Assembly (NCBI GenBank): GCA_026210745.1
Contig: CP110632.1
Location: forward strand, 4,773,001 to 4,837,000
Length of the DNA stretch: 64,000 bases
Source of the DNA: Exobasidium rhododendri
Taxonomy: Eukaryota; Basidiomycota; Exobasidiomycetes; Exobasidiales; Exobasidiaceae
Direction: 5' to 3'
Position 1 is the first letter of the stretch, and the number at the start of each line of letters is the position of its first letter. This document shows positions 1 through 10,089 of this stretch, one piece after another. A program made the position numbers and the translations under genes. The notes under the pieces are model-generated. The model ran no database searches. It saw nothing but the letters and a program-made list of their open reading frames with translations, and had not been told where the DNA came from.

Positions 1-868
1 GTCGAGAAGGTAGCCGAACGTCTCAATTGTCTCCTCGAGAGGCATGCCCATGTCGTTGTATCCTCCTCCAGGACTCAATTTGATACCGACTCTTCCCGGA
101 AAGACCTTCTCTAAGCCCTGCAGAGTCTGTAGGATGAACTTGGCACGGTTCGGGATACTTCCACCGTACTCATCCGTACGTTTGTTGGAAGTAGAGTCTA
201 AGAATTCGTGTGGAAGGTAGCCATTCGCGCCATGGAGCTCCACACCGTCGAATCCGGCCAACTTGGCATTTTCGGCCCCTTTGATGAAGCGTTGTATCAA
301 CTCTTTGGGGTCCTTCGTCTCGGTAGGGGTGACATACCCGGGTCTTCCCACAAGGATACGGAAAGCACCACCTCGAGCAGCAATAGCAGAGGGTGCCCAG
401 ACAGGCTCGCCGGCAGCCTTGTGTTCAGGCATCTCTGGGTGAGCTGCTCTTCCTACGGACCAGAGCCGGGAAAGAAGAAGGAGTGAATGGAAGTCAATGG
501 AACGGCAGAGGGGAGCCAATTAGGTCTTCCTGCGAATAGACGCCTACCTGACAGAAGATGAGTCCGCCACGGAAATGTACCCTGTCTGTGACCTGCTTCC
601 AGGCGTGTACTTGCTCCTCGTTCCATATACCCGGAGCATGAGGCCACTCGGTGCCCTGTTGATACACGAGCGTCCCTTCTGTAAGGATGAGACCACAGCC
701 ACCTTTGGCTCGCTGTTCGTAGTAGAGCTCGTTGGCTTGATTTGGTACATTGGTAGGCATCGATCGACTGCGTGTGAGAGAAGCCATTGCGATGCGATTG
801 CGAAGAGTCAGCGAGCCCAGCTGCAACGGCTGTGCTAGGTGAGGGAACGTCTGTGTCGTGCTGGTCAT
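1..868 (-). CDS. Old yellow enzyme (12-oxophytodienoate reductase-like ene-reductase), partial
   Basis: FMN-dependent NAD(P)H reductase of alpha,beta-unsaturated carbonyls, probably cytosolic. Exon 1 is 548-868 (107 residues) and exon 2 is 1-465, so the first 262 residues are present and the C-terminus lies beyond the window. Family marks are the N-terminal barrel entry LGSLTLRNRIAMASLTR, the LWSVGRAAHPE strand at the start of exon 2, the substrate-binding His-Asn pair in GVELHGANGYL near residue 183, and TDEYGGSIPNR. I chose the ATG at 868 because the frame further upstream has no ATG. The intron has a normal GTAGGC donor and a branch-like TTGAC, but homology places its 3' end after GG instead of AG. 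That could be a rare splice site, an error or a lesion. Family assignment is firm; the substrate is unknown. Confidence 0.88.
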
Positions 869-1602
869 TTTGGTGTGAAGTGGGGTAGAGGTGGTGGTAG
901 CGGTCAAGAATATACGGGCTGGATAGGTGCTGAGCCGGCGGACTGCTGAGTGCTGTGTGCTACAGCCCTACGCGAGAGAAAGCAGTAGGAAGCTCCGTAA
1001 TGGGGGACCTGGGTGCAGTACCTGGCATGTACCACTGGAACAACGTTGCAGATGTCCTTTAATGCTTGATCGATCCTCGCAGCCTGCTGATAACGCAAAC
1101 AGCTTTCAAGCACCGTCTGTATATGGCATTCTGCAGTATTCTTTGCAGTACGCGTTTTAAGTAGTCTCTTGCCGAATGCTCGCTTCGGGCCGCATCGACA
1201 ATCTTAACTTCTTCAAAAAGAAAGGGAATGGCTCCCAACGACTGTGTTCGGGCTCGACCAGGTTTTCTTGTAGGCCGCACGCGCACCGACCTACAACGGT
1301 TGTATGTACTTCATCGTCTACTGTAATGGGAATAACGTCGCGGGGGACATCTATCTATGTATATACGTTGGAACGGGCGAGACACGTATCAGGTACGTCA
1401 GATCATAATAAGCGCTGGTGATAGTGTGGAGCAGAGAAGGGGTAGGAAAGCTTAAACCCTCGATTAAGGCGTAATTCTCCTTGAACGCGTCCCTCCAAGA
1501 TGGACCAATCTGTACTACGACACTTTTCTAACCCTTCACGAAAGCGCTTGTGGCAGCTCGTGTGACGTCCTGCACACCAGTACCCCATAATAAGAAGGAA
1601 GA
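869..1602. other. Divergent intergenic region, OYE / PQ-loop gene
   Basis: These 734 bp separate the starts of two divergent genes and must hold both promoters. Short frames on both strands lack homology or splice logic. I see no repeat or RNA gene. Confidence 0.5.
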
Positions 1603-2826
1603 ATGTCTGCTCTGGATAAGGCAGTGACAGCACTCGCAACGCTGGGTGCCGTGGGTCGAAGGCTGAAGCTTTCTTGTCATGATCACAGGCTCACACACAC
1701 TCCTTTACCTCCTTCCCGCTGCAACGAACAACAGGTCTTCTGGTCAATTCAAGTGAGGGCAATCGACTCGAGGGGGAACGACACCGATTGAACATGTAGC
1801 ACTGATGTCGCCGTACCGCTTCTCCCCAGCTCATACCTCAAATTGCCTTGAATTGGCGCCGAAAGAGTTCAGACGGACTTCAACCGAGTATGATGATCTT
1901 GTGGTCCCTGGCCGGTCTGCCCCTCGGCGTTCACAACATCCTCAGTCGACAGTCAATTGCACTTCAGATACAGGCTCAGATACTGACTACGTTGAGTTTG
2001 GTGACGTGGTCCCAAGTGATGTACTATGATCATGTACGTAAGGATTGCAAGGCAGGTGTACCCTTCTCCCCCATCTCATCTTGACACACTCTCACCCCGA
2101 TCAGCACTGGAGCTTTGGCAGGTGCTCGATCACACTAGCTATCCTAATGATCCTCTTTGGCGGCACAGAGGCAGCCTTTGTCCTGGGCTTCAAGGTGAGG
2201 GTCCTCCTCAAATCGGCTTATTGTCGAACTCCAGCTGACACACCTCGCTACTCTGCAGTACGGCACGGATGATCACAGCGTCAAGAACAACGCCATCCTC
2301 GCCATGGCCATCCTAGCTGCTCTGGGCCTTTCATTGGGCGTCTTACGTCATTACTACGACATCGCAAAGCATCGCACCGTTCGCGGTATCAGTTGGGGCT
2401 TCGTCATGCTTGATGCTGCAGGTGATCTTACTTCTCTCCTGGCTGTCAGTGAGTGCATGATTTCCACGACAACGATCTCGCAACCGATGCTCTCCCTTTT
2501 GAAACTAATTCCACTTTCCAGCCATTCGCCCACCTGCCGATCGAGTAGCAGCAGGAATCTATGCTTCTGAGCTCAGTCTATGGATCGGTGTCATGCTCGC
2601 TGGCGTGGTCTTCAATATGAGAGCTCATTTCCGATGTAGACCATCATCACCAGCGGCCTTACCCTCTACACACGTCGATGCAAACGAGGAGCAGCAAGCA
2701 GACGATCAGATCGCAATTGGACTGTCTCGTCAATCATCTGCTTTTAGTGTAGTGGTGCCTGAACATTCTGCTCGGCCTTCTTCCCTCCGACTGCGTTCTC
2801 GACTTCGATTCGTACAAAGCAATTGA
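1603..2826 (+). CDS. PQ-loop repeat membrane protein
   Basis: Probable multi-pass membrane transporter of the PQ-loop (cystinosin/SWEET-like) superfamily. Six exons join in frame: 1603-1650, 1735-1752, 1830-2033, 2105-2194, 2259-2448 and 2522-2826, giving 284 residues. The first PQ loop spans exons 2-3, reading FWSIQ then LIPQIALNWRRKS, with the diagnostic Pro-Gln. A second loop-like segment is VRGISWGFVMLDAAGDL in exon 5. Hydrophobic stretches fit about seven helices, and a polar Ser/Arg-rich tail of about 60 residues follows. Exon 2 is only 18 nt, but both of its borders are canonical and it restores the PQ motif. Substrate is unknown; fungal relatives include vacuolar amino-acid exporters. 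The internal frames alone would miss the start. Confidence 0.82.
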
Positions 2827-3367
2827 GACTGGGTGTCCGGTAAAGTGATCTCACGTGCGGGCTTCTCTGGCGGCAAAGGCTGGCCCGTTCCGCCTAACGC
2901 CCGAGCGGGTGTGTAAATTCTAATTAGCCTTTTGTTAGTATCTACCACTCTTTTATTTTCTCTAATATAGAACTCCTGTTACATCCACAAGTCTGTAATG
3001 ACAATTGTCCCCCCTTCAACACTGGGGATTTCTTTTTAGTGGAAATTCCCAAAGACTATGCATTCGTGAACTTCTGTGCGTTGTGACATCTCTCGGTACG
3101 ACGTATTTTTTTGCTTCTCGTCCACCACTGGCTTGCATCTGCGTCTGCTACAAGGTGACAGCTTACCATCCACACAGCGCGACCCCTTACCCTCCTTGCA
3201 TCCTCCTTCTTTCTCGTCCACGTCAACCTTGATTCTCGTAGCGTGAGGTGTCTGGCCATCGAGAGCACATTTGCATCGTCCCTTATCTTGGCCCCGTTTG
3301 TCCCCAGTCACCGTTGGCCACTGTATAAATCCCCCATTTTTAACTCCCATCGACCTGATCCGCCACC
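2827..3367. other. Intergenic: PQ-loop 3' flank and erdS promoter
   Basis: The 541 bp are pyrimidine-rich toward the right end, with a TATA-like element close to the erdS start. I recognise no gene here. Confidence 0.5.
3324..3330 (+). promoter_or_regulatory. TATA-like box of erdS
   Basis: TATAAAT lies 38 bp before the erdS ATG, implying a very short leader. The ATG itself sits in a strong context (gccaccATGg). Confidence 0.5.
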
Positions 3368-6265
3368 ATGGACACCATCAACGAGGACACAGGCCATGCT
3401 CCCAAGAGAACAGGATCTGGATTGAACTTCAAGCGAGGCTCACAGATCTTCAGCGCATTCAATTTCGGCAAAAAAACATCGAGCAAGGAGAGCCTTCCGA
3501 AAGAGCACAAATTGGAATCGAGTTCTGACTCCCAGGCAGAAAAGAAGAGCAACGGCAGCAATGGAACACGATCGCCAAGATCCAGCACCCACCTAGAAAA
3601 GGCAGACAAGGGTCGCAGTAGACAGCTCGTCGAACAGGGTATCATGCTTCGAAGAATGCAATCGGACAATCTAGCCGCCACGATGGAGAGTCCTGTACAA
3701 CGCAGTAAATACGGAAAGTTGTCACCTCTCCAATCGGATGCTGCGATGCCCTTGGACTTGTTGATGGAGACTACTGCACCGGGAACAGAAGTGTCGTTCA
3801 AGGCTCGAGTTCACGCCATTCGTAACATGAGCAGCAATCTTGCCTTCATCCTACTGCGACATCAGATTTTGACTGTGCAAGGGGTGCTCAAGACCGACAG
3901 TGCGAATGTTACACGACACATGGTTCGATGGGCCGAGCGTATCCCCATTGAGTCGATTGTGCTGGTCAAGGGTATTGTCCACAAGCCCAACGAGAAGCTT
4001 CAGAGCACTTCTTATCACGATGTGGAGATCACCATCTCAGAGATCTTCATCATCAGCCAGCCAAAGGTAAGCTTGCCCTTCCATCACTATGGTGCTCAAG
4101 TATCGGGTGCTACACATGCTGCTGGCGACTCGTCTACCAGGACAAGCATAAGCAGTGGCGAGAGTACGTACAGCGCTGGAGATGCCCAAGAGGAGCACGA
4201 AGAGATCAAGACGTCTCGTCAGCAAAAGCCGCAAGCACAAGTAGGTCTCGGCGTTCGAATGGCCAACAGAGTGCTTGATTTGCGATCACCACCTTCTCAA
4301 GGCATTTTCCGCGTTCAGGCCGCCGTCTGTCAAGCGTTCCGAACTTTCTTGAACAGTCAAGGCTTCATCGAGATTCACACTCCAAAGCTGCTGGGGGGCG
4401 CTTCCGAGAGTGGAGCGAGTGTCTTCAATGTAGACTACTTTGGTCGTCGAGCCTGTCTTGCGCAGTCGCCGCAACTCTTCAAGCAGATGTGTATCTGTGC
4501 CGACTTCGGTCGAGTCTTTGAAGTCGGACCGGTCTTCCGAGCAGAAAACTCCAACACCCACCGACATTTGACCGAGTACACTGGGCTAGACTTGGAGATG
4601 GAATTGACGGGAACAGACTATCACGAAGCAATGTACCTCATCGACGCACTTCTCAAGAGCATCTTTGAGAAGCTGATGGGAGAGTACAGAACCGAGCTGG
4701 ACACCATCAAGAAGGGCTTTCCGGTAGACGACATGGTCTGGCTTCCGGAAACGCCAGTCTTGGAGTATGCGCAGGGCGTGCAGATCTTGATCGATTCAGG
4801 CTACGTCGAAGAGAACGGCACTGTGCCCAAGATAGACGAAGATCTTTCGACTCGAGGGGAAATCCGACTGGGCGGACTGATCAAGGAAAAGTACGGAACA
4901 GACTACTACATCCTGGACAAGTTCCCGGCCAGCGTGCGACCGTTCTACACGATGCCCGATCAGAAGAACGTCGGTGCTTCCAACTCATTCGACATTTTCA
5001 TTCGTGGTCAAGAGATCATCAGTGGAGGTCAGCGTATTCACCTCTCTGACGATCTAGAAGGTAATTTGGCAAAGCAGCACATTGAAACAAAGGGCCTGGA
5101 AGACTACTTGGAGAGTTTCCGTCTGGCTGCCCCTGCGCATGCCGGATGTGGTATCGGACTGGAGAGATTCGTGATGCTGTTCCTTGGTTTGAATGACATT
5201 CGAAATGCGTCCTTGTTCCCTCGTGATCCCAAGAGTCTGCGCGAGACTACGATGCACACGGATGATCTGCGTCATCCGGAAGCGACGACGCTGTCGAGGA
5301 AACACCACACCGGCGGCACTGCCGAGTTCCCTCCTCCGTTGGAGAAGCTCATTGCCAACTACGGTGACTCGACAAATACTTCATGGCTCGACGAGCGATT
5401 CACCATCTGGAGAGATCCAGAGACCGGTGCCGCCGTTGGGTACAACCACATGCAAGATCGGGCCATCGTCGTCGGTGATCCACTCTGCGAAGTGGGCCAA
5501 TACCATCGCGTGTCGCAAAACTTCCTCTCCTTTATCAAACAAAAGAAGCTCACGCCGGTGTGGTTGCTCATATCGAGTGATTTCGAGCAGGTCCTGAGTC
5601 ATCAACACAATTGGAACTCGCTCTCTTGCAACGTCGAGTCGAGAATCAAAGGAGAACAGACGGAGGCTGAGAAAAAGGTCCGACAAGCACTGAAGCAGGA
5701 CTTGAAGTGTGTACACTTCCCAGCCGTGGATGGCGTACCCGCGGATTGGAAAGAAAAGGCAGAGAAGAAGATTGAGCTTTGGGTCTCTCATCGAAAGGGC
5801 AAACAGGTGCATCTTACAAGTGTGTTGCCATGGCAGGATGAAGCTCATCGAGACTACTTTTTCATCACCGACGCGCAAGGTGAATTGTTCGCTATGGTCA
5901 TCTTGGCTCAATTGTCGAGCAAGCACGGATTCCAGATCAAGTGGGCTTTGGACTTCCCCAATGCACCTAGTGGCTCGATTGAGTACGCTGTCATGTCATC
6001 CATGAAAGCTCACCCAGCGGCACACTTCACCTTTGGTGCTTCGGCCGTGGAGAAGTTGATTGCCGGCAGTAACATCCGAGGAGTCAAGGCGAAAGCACTG
6101 GAGGCCACGTATCACAGCATCGTCAACAACTTGCATCTACTCAACAAGGCGGAATTCAGGAAGAAATTCGGAGCAAGTCTTGATGAACGATTGTGGATCT
6201 GCTACCCCAAGGGCGGAATGGGTCCACGAACGATCAAGGCCATCATGGCTTTCTTTGGGGAGTAA
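3368..6265 (+). CDS. erdS: Ergosteryl-aspartate synthase: AspRS-DUF2156 fusion
   Basis: Predicted to charge tRNA-Asp and then move the aspartyl group onto ergosterol, giving ergosteryl-3-beta-O-aspartate; this activity is established for fungal ErdS. A single exon encodes 965 residues. In order: a disordered Ser/Lys-rich tail (1-130); an OB-fold anticodon-binding domain (about 138-235); the class II AspRS core with motif 2 VFRAENSNTHRHLTEY from residue 389 and motif 3 GIGLERFVML near 595; then a DUF2156 (GNAT-fold aminoacyl transferase) domain from about 663 to the end. The tail after motif 3 is far longer than in a housekeeping AspRS, which separates it from the essential cytosolic enzyme. 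It faces the Zn2Cys6 gene tail to tail. No intron and no lesion are seen. Assignment rests on the fusion architecture, which is specific to this fungal family. Confidence 0.93.
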   Translation: MDTINEDTGHAPKRTGSGLNFKRGSQIFSAFNFGKKTSSKESLPKEHKLESSSDSQAEKKSNGSNGTRSPRSSTHLEKADKGRSRQLVEQGIMLRRMQSDNLAATMESPVQRSKYGKLSPLQSDAAMPLDLLMETTAPGTEVSFKARVHAIRNMSSNLAFILLRHQILTVQGVLKTDSANVTRHMVRWAERIPIESIVLVKGIVHKPNEKLQSTSYHDVEITISEIFIISQPKVSLPFHHYGAQVSGATHAAGDSSTRTSISSGESTYSAGDAQEEHEEIKTSRQQKPQAQVGLGVRMANRVLDLRSPPSQGIFRVQAAVCQAFRTFLNSQGFIEIHTPKLLGGASESGASVFNVDYFGRRACLAQSPQLFKQMCICADFGRVFEVGPVFRAENSNTHRHLTEYTGLDLEMELTGTDYHEAMYLIDALLKSIFEKLMGEYRTELDTIKKGFPVDDMVWLPETPVLEYAQGVQILIDSGYVEENGTVPKIDEDLSTRGEIRLGGLIKEKYGTDYYILDKFPASVRPFYTMPDQKNVGASNSFDIFIRGQEIISGGQRIHLSDDLEGNLAKQHIETKGLEDYLESFRLAAPAHAGCGIGLERFVMLFLGLNDIRNASLFPRDPKSLRETTMHTDDLRHPEATTLSRKHHTGGTAEFPPPLEKLIANYGDSTNTSWLDERFTIWRDPETGAAVGYNHMQDRAIVVGDPLCEVGQYHRVSQNFLSFIKQKKLTPVWLLISSDFEQVLSHQHNWNSLSCNVESRIKGEQTEAEKKVRQALKQDLKCVHFPAVDGVPADWKEKAEKKIELWVSHRKGKQVHLTSVLPWQDEAHRDYFFITDAQGELFAMVILAQLSSKHGFQIKWALDFPNAPSGSIEYAVMSSMKAHPAAHFTFGASAVEKLIAGSNIRGVKAKALEATYHSIVNNLHLLNKAEFRKKFGASLDERLWICYPKGGMGPRTIKAIMAFFGE

Positions 6266-6466
6266 ATTTTACTCTCTTTTCGTCACCTTCTCTTCTTTTC
6301 TATTGCGAATCACACCGATACTCTGCTTTCCTCTTTCCTTTCTTCTCTCTAAATGTCATACAAGTGCGTTGCCCTAGTTATATATATCATCTATCATTTT
6401 TTTTTATTTGAAAGAAGCGACGAGTCTATGATTACAGTCTATGCTTTGACTAGTACGGTCTATGTT

Positions 6467-8509
6467 TTACTTGAGCCAGGGCTGGATGTCGATGCCGCCG
6501 ATGACGTTGTCTCCAAAGTTGAAGGCTGCATACGAATCCCAATCGACGAGGGCGAATTGGGAAAGATCTGCATCGGAGAAGATCTGCTCTGATTGCAGAA
6601 TGGCACCAATGTCCATGGGGGAATTATTCTTTGCCAGAGAATAGGAGGGGAAGGCACTGGCGTTGGAAAAAACACTACTCGCATGGCCGTAGTGTTTGCT
6701 GCGAGAGGAGGGAGGAGGAGGGTGTAGAGAGGTGGAAGGATGGCTCGCACCGTCTTGCAAGTCATCCGCTTCACACATCGTGTCTACCCAGTCCTGTTCC
6801 TCATTAAAGCTACGTCGGACGAGGGCAGTGATGAGTCGATAGACGTTAACGGCGTTCAAGTGGACTCTGGACAGCACACGCAAAGACTTGACGAGCGACT
6901 TGAGATCGTTTCGCGCTTCTCTCTGGACCGTTCCCGTACTTGACTTGGAGTTGAGTAGTGCAATCGTGATGGCGGTATGGACGATGTAGACTGTGAAGTT
7001 GTGGGCACACTCCATGCTGTAATGGAGTTCCATCTCCACCATCAATCGTGTGATGGACCTCGAGGCTAGATGACATGACTTTGCCGAAAAGGCCGCTTCG
7101 GACATGTGTACTCCCAGGGGCAAGAATGGGCGATTGAGCAAAATGACGAGTGAGTGATAGATGAGGTGCAAGAAGATCGTCGAAGGATTTGGCACTTGGC
7201 CCCGAGTGAATGTGCACTTGAGCGGTCGTGGAAGATCCGCACTCCATTGGGCCAGTCGGAGGTTGAGATCGCTTGCCCAGTCTGTCCAACGAGAGCTTGC
7301 GTCCCCTTTCAAGATCGGATTGGCATACAGTCGCTGATAGATTTCCACGCTGTAGTTTGTCAACTCAAACAGACTCACAGCAAGGTCTTCACGATGATCA
7401 CAACTGGGACACGTTCCAAGCCGGGGGCAAGCAATCGAGAGAGCGCCCTGTGCTGGATTCTTGGTAGAGGGTGACGTGACAGAGATCACAGAAGCGTCCA
7501 ACGAGAAAGGTCGCCCATAGTAGAGCGAGAGGAACTTGTCCACGATGAACAGAGACCAGAGTGTTCGATGTCGTAGCTGCATGTCTTCCGTCTTCATCCA
7601 CCCAATCTCGACATACTCGTGTGAATCTCTTGCCAGACCCAGTTCCAGAGCGACTCGAGAAGCCATACCGATGAACAGCCAGCCTCTTGACTCTCGACCA
7701 CAGGCAGCTTCACAGTGTCCCGTCAGGATCAAGGCCTGGACAGTGGTGATCTGAGGTGTCGCACTCTCCACGTCCATCAATAGTCTAGCTCTCTCAAGAT
7801 ACACCTCGCACGACGACTTGTCCCCGCCGGTGAATGCACCCATTGCACAGATTGCATTCAGCAGAAACAGCGAGAGGTGCGTTGCCGAGTCGCCCAGCGC
7901 GATACTCTTACGGAAGATGTCCTCCTCCAAGAGCATCAGCATTGGATTAGCCCGCTCAAAGTAGCTGTGGTAGAGCGCTTCAGCAGCCTCGCCTGTCTCC
8001 AAGTCAGCAGCCAGCCCAAAGCCACTGAGTCGCTGCCGAGACTGATGAGCAAGTCGAGCAAAGTCGAAAACCTTTGGCCGATGCGCTACCTGGAAGTTTC
8101 GATTGGATGAAGCTCCAAAGAAGCGGAAAGTGCCCTCCTGTTGCGATTCCACGGTATCAGCATGTCGAAGCAGATTTCCTCCCCTCTTTGCCAATTGTCC
8201 GACCAGATCGCCTTCATACAAGGGTCGAGAGGAGGTGGAGGGTTCTGGAGTGCTGGTGATCGCCTTCGACGTCCTTTCTGGCTCTAGTGTGGCATGACGA
8301 CCGAGCTCCTTCTCCAGTGAATTGATGCGAGCCTGGAGTGTGCTGACAAACGCCTTTGAGTATGGCTTCCGCTGATCCGACCTAGTATTGTAGGAACACT
8401 CTGACTCCGACTTAAGACAATTGTCGCACACTGGCTTCTGACCACCACATCGTGTTTTCTTCGTTCGACAGGCCAAGCATGCTAGGCTGATGCGAGAGAT
8501 GGGTGCCAT
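6467..8509 (-). CDS. Zn2Cys6 transcription factor with fungal_trans domain
   Basis: Nuclear DNA-binding regulator, 680 residues in one exon. The binuclear zinc cluster is at the N-terminus, CLACRTKKTRCGGQKPVCDN followed by CLKSESEC (spacing C-x2-C-x6-C-x6-C-x2-C-x6-C). A short predicted coiled coil follows (near STLQARINSLEKEL), suiting dimer binding to spaced CGG half-sites. The middle region, from about residue 160, matches the fungal-specific transcription factor domain (for example EALYHSYFERANPMLMLLEE and the HRTLWSLFIVDKFLSLYYGR segment). A Ser/Pro-rich stretch and an acidic tail could activate. Targets are not indicated by sequence. It is divergent from the first secreted-family gene and shares a 489 bp promoter region with it, so regulation of that cluster is possible but only inferred. 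Confidence 0.92.
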   Translation of the reverse strand: MAPISRISLACLACRTKKTRCGGQKPVCDNCLKSESECSYNTRSDQRKPYSKAFVSTLQARINSLEKELGRHATLEPERTSKAITSTPEPSTSSRPLYEGDLVGQLAKRGGNLLRHADTVESQQEGTFRFFGASSNRNFQVAHRPKVFDFARLAHQSRQRLSGFGLAADLETGEAAEALYHSYFERANPMLMLLEEDIFRKSIALGDSATHLSLFLLNAICAMGAFTGGDKSSCEVYLERARLLMDVESATPQITTVQALILTGHCEAACGRESRGWLFIGMASRVALELGLARDSHEYVEIGWMKTEDMQLRHRTLWSLFIVDKFLSLYYGRPFSLDASVISVTSPSTKNPAQGALSIACPRLGTCPSCDHREDLAVSLFELTNYSVEIYQRLYANPILKGDASSRWTDWASDLNLRLAQWSADLPRPLKCTFTRGQVPNPSTIFLHLIYHSLVILLNRPFLPLGVHMSEAAFSAKSCHLASRSITRLMVEMELHYSMECAHNFTVYIVHTAITIALLNSKSSTGTVQREARNDLKSLVKSLRVLSRVHLNAVNVYRLITALVRRSFNEEQDWVDTMCEADDLQDGASHPSTSLHPPPPSSRSKHYGHASSVFSNASAFPSYSLAKNNSPMDIGAILQSEQIFSDADLSQFALVDWDSYAAFNFGDNVIGGIDIQPWLK

Positions 8510-8998
8510 TGCGGGGAGGATTCATGCCAAAAGGGCCTTAATCCACCCGCATGATCACCATCTACGTGTAGTCGAAGAGAAAGGCTATGATGGCGGGAGA
8601 AGGAAGAGCTACGATGGGCTTATCTTGAGCCGGCGATTCAGAATGCGTGAATTAACTCGCGAGTCTTGGAAATTCTGATCATCTTTATCTTTTTGGGGGG
8701 GCCGGCCGCGCTTTGGCAGGATTTCAAATTACTCTTTCATCATCACAGACACATACATCCATTCAATCTCATTCTCATGGGTCCGATCGAGTCCGCAGTT
8801 TGCTTTTATGGCCGCGTGCAGCTTATACACCGACCATGCACGCCCGTATACCGGCACTCCTTCGGTGATGATGCATGAAGGAAAGCAGCACGATGCAGCC
8901 ATGGTCTCAATGTGCATTTTTTTTGACTAGGCGCTATGCGGAAAGTGTCTTCTGAGCGGCGCTTGTCCCTCTACCTTGATCCTCGCCACTGACACACT
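8510..8998. other. Divergent promoter region, Zn2Cys6 gene / secreted gene 1
   Basis: The 489 bp lie between divergent starts and contain a G/C run with ggccggccgcgc near 8700. No coding signal was found. Confidence 0.5.
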
Positions 8999-9796
8999 AT
9001 GAGAGCTTTACTTGTTCCTCTAATGTCGTCCATCGCTGTCACATTGGCGATCTTTGCCATCTCTCCTGCCGCATCCGCCCCTTCAAGACATCTCTCGTCA
9101 AAGGCACGGGCGAGCGGTAGGGCGGACAGGCCTGCGCAACGAGAGCCCCCCTCTATGCTCGAAGAAGCAGCATCACAGCAGGTCCCTGTGCCGCATTCGA
9201 CTCAGGCAAACAGGGAAGCCAGATCAGAAGCGGTAAGGCATCGTCGAGCAGAAACGCAGAGACTGCGCCGAGCGAGAAAAGAAGCGATGCTCCTACCTCG
9301 AGATGCTGCATACACTGACCCAAAAGATCGAGTGATGAAGCGACCAAAAGAACATGAAGGACTCAACAATAGTCAGTCTTTCTATCTTCGGAGAAAGTAC
9401 CTGGAGGTAAAGTATAAAGAAAAGATGCCTCGAGAGTATCACTTCACTTCGACTGCGATCCTCAAGACGGCGTATGACCTACGATGGAGGCAACCAACGT
9501 TGTCAATACCAGAGTCTGTCGAGATGGCAAAGGAGATGCACCTCATCGGCGATAAAGAGTACATCGATAGAGTGGCCGCAGAAAGAGCAGAGGGTGAAAG
9601 AGAGGTTGCTGAATGGGTGGCTGCAGAAGAAGAAGCTGCTCGTGAAGAGGCAGCTCAAGAAGAAGAAGCTCGCCCACCTCTTTCTTCGCATTCAGCCTCA
9701 GGTGCTTCATCATCGAGAGCAAGATCGAGCGCGAGAAAGGGACTTTTCTTTACCGGTATGCGTCATGACACCGCCGATCACAGCACGAGCGAGTAG
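8999..9796 (+). CDS. Secreted basic-core family protein, member 1
   Basis: Unrecognised protein of 265 residues, predicted secreted: residues 1-27 form a signal peptide (hydrophobic MSSIAVTLAIFAISPAASA). The mature part has no cysteine. A basic block (RHRRAETQRLRRARKEA, about residues 81-97) precedes the core shared with the three genes downstream, from GLNNSQ at about residue 121 to the signature AILKTAYDLR at 153-162 and an SIPESVEMAK helix. The C-terminal third is a Glu/Ala-rich likely helix, then a Ser/Arg tail. Single exon. It starts a row of paralogues in mixed orientation. I infer a local expansion of a secreted, possibly effector-like family. No enzyme motif is visible and no function is assigned. 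Confidence 0.8.
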   Translation: MRALLVPLMSSIAVTLAIFAISPAASAPSRHLSSKARASGRADRPAQREPPSMLEEAASQQVPVPHSTQANREARSEAVRHRRAETQRLRRARKEAMLLPRDAAYTDPKDRVMKRPKEHEGLNNSQSFYLRRKYLEVKYKEKMPREYHFTSTAILKTAYDLRWRQPTLSIPESVEMAKEMHLIGDKEYIDRVAAERAEGEREVAEWVAAEEEAAREEAAQEEEARPPLSSHSASGASSSRARSSARKGLFFTGMRHDTADHSTSE

Positions 9797-10089
9797 TTGA
9801 TTGGACGGCTGTTGAGCAGACGTCAGAACAGTTCCTTGCTTAGACGTCAAATTCCAACTCATGATATGTTGGCAGCTATCTCCATCATCGCTTTAACACC
9901 CCACTGCATGGCGCAAGCTACGCCCGTCACAGCTTCTCTTATCTCTTCGTTGGGCATTTCGTCACGCAGAAGAAGTTCGGTACACGAAAAGACCCACACT
10001 GGCACTTCACCTTTTAGTTCTCGTGGCAAGTGCTTCACATCGTCATAATCATCGCTCCACCAAGCCAGTTCAGTACCTCACTACTCGCA

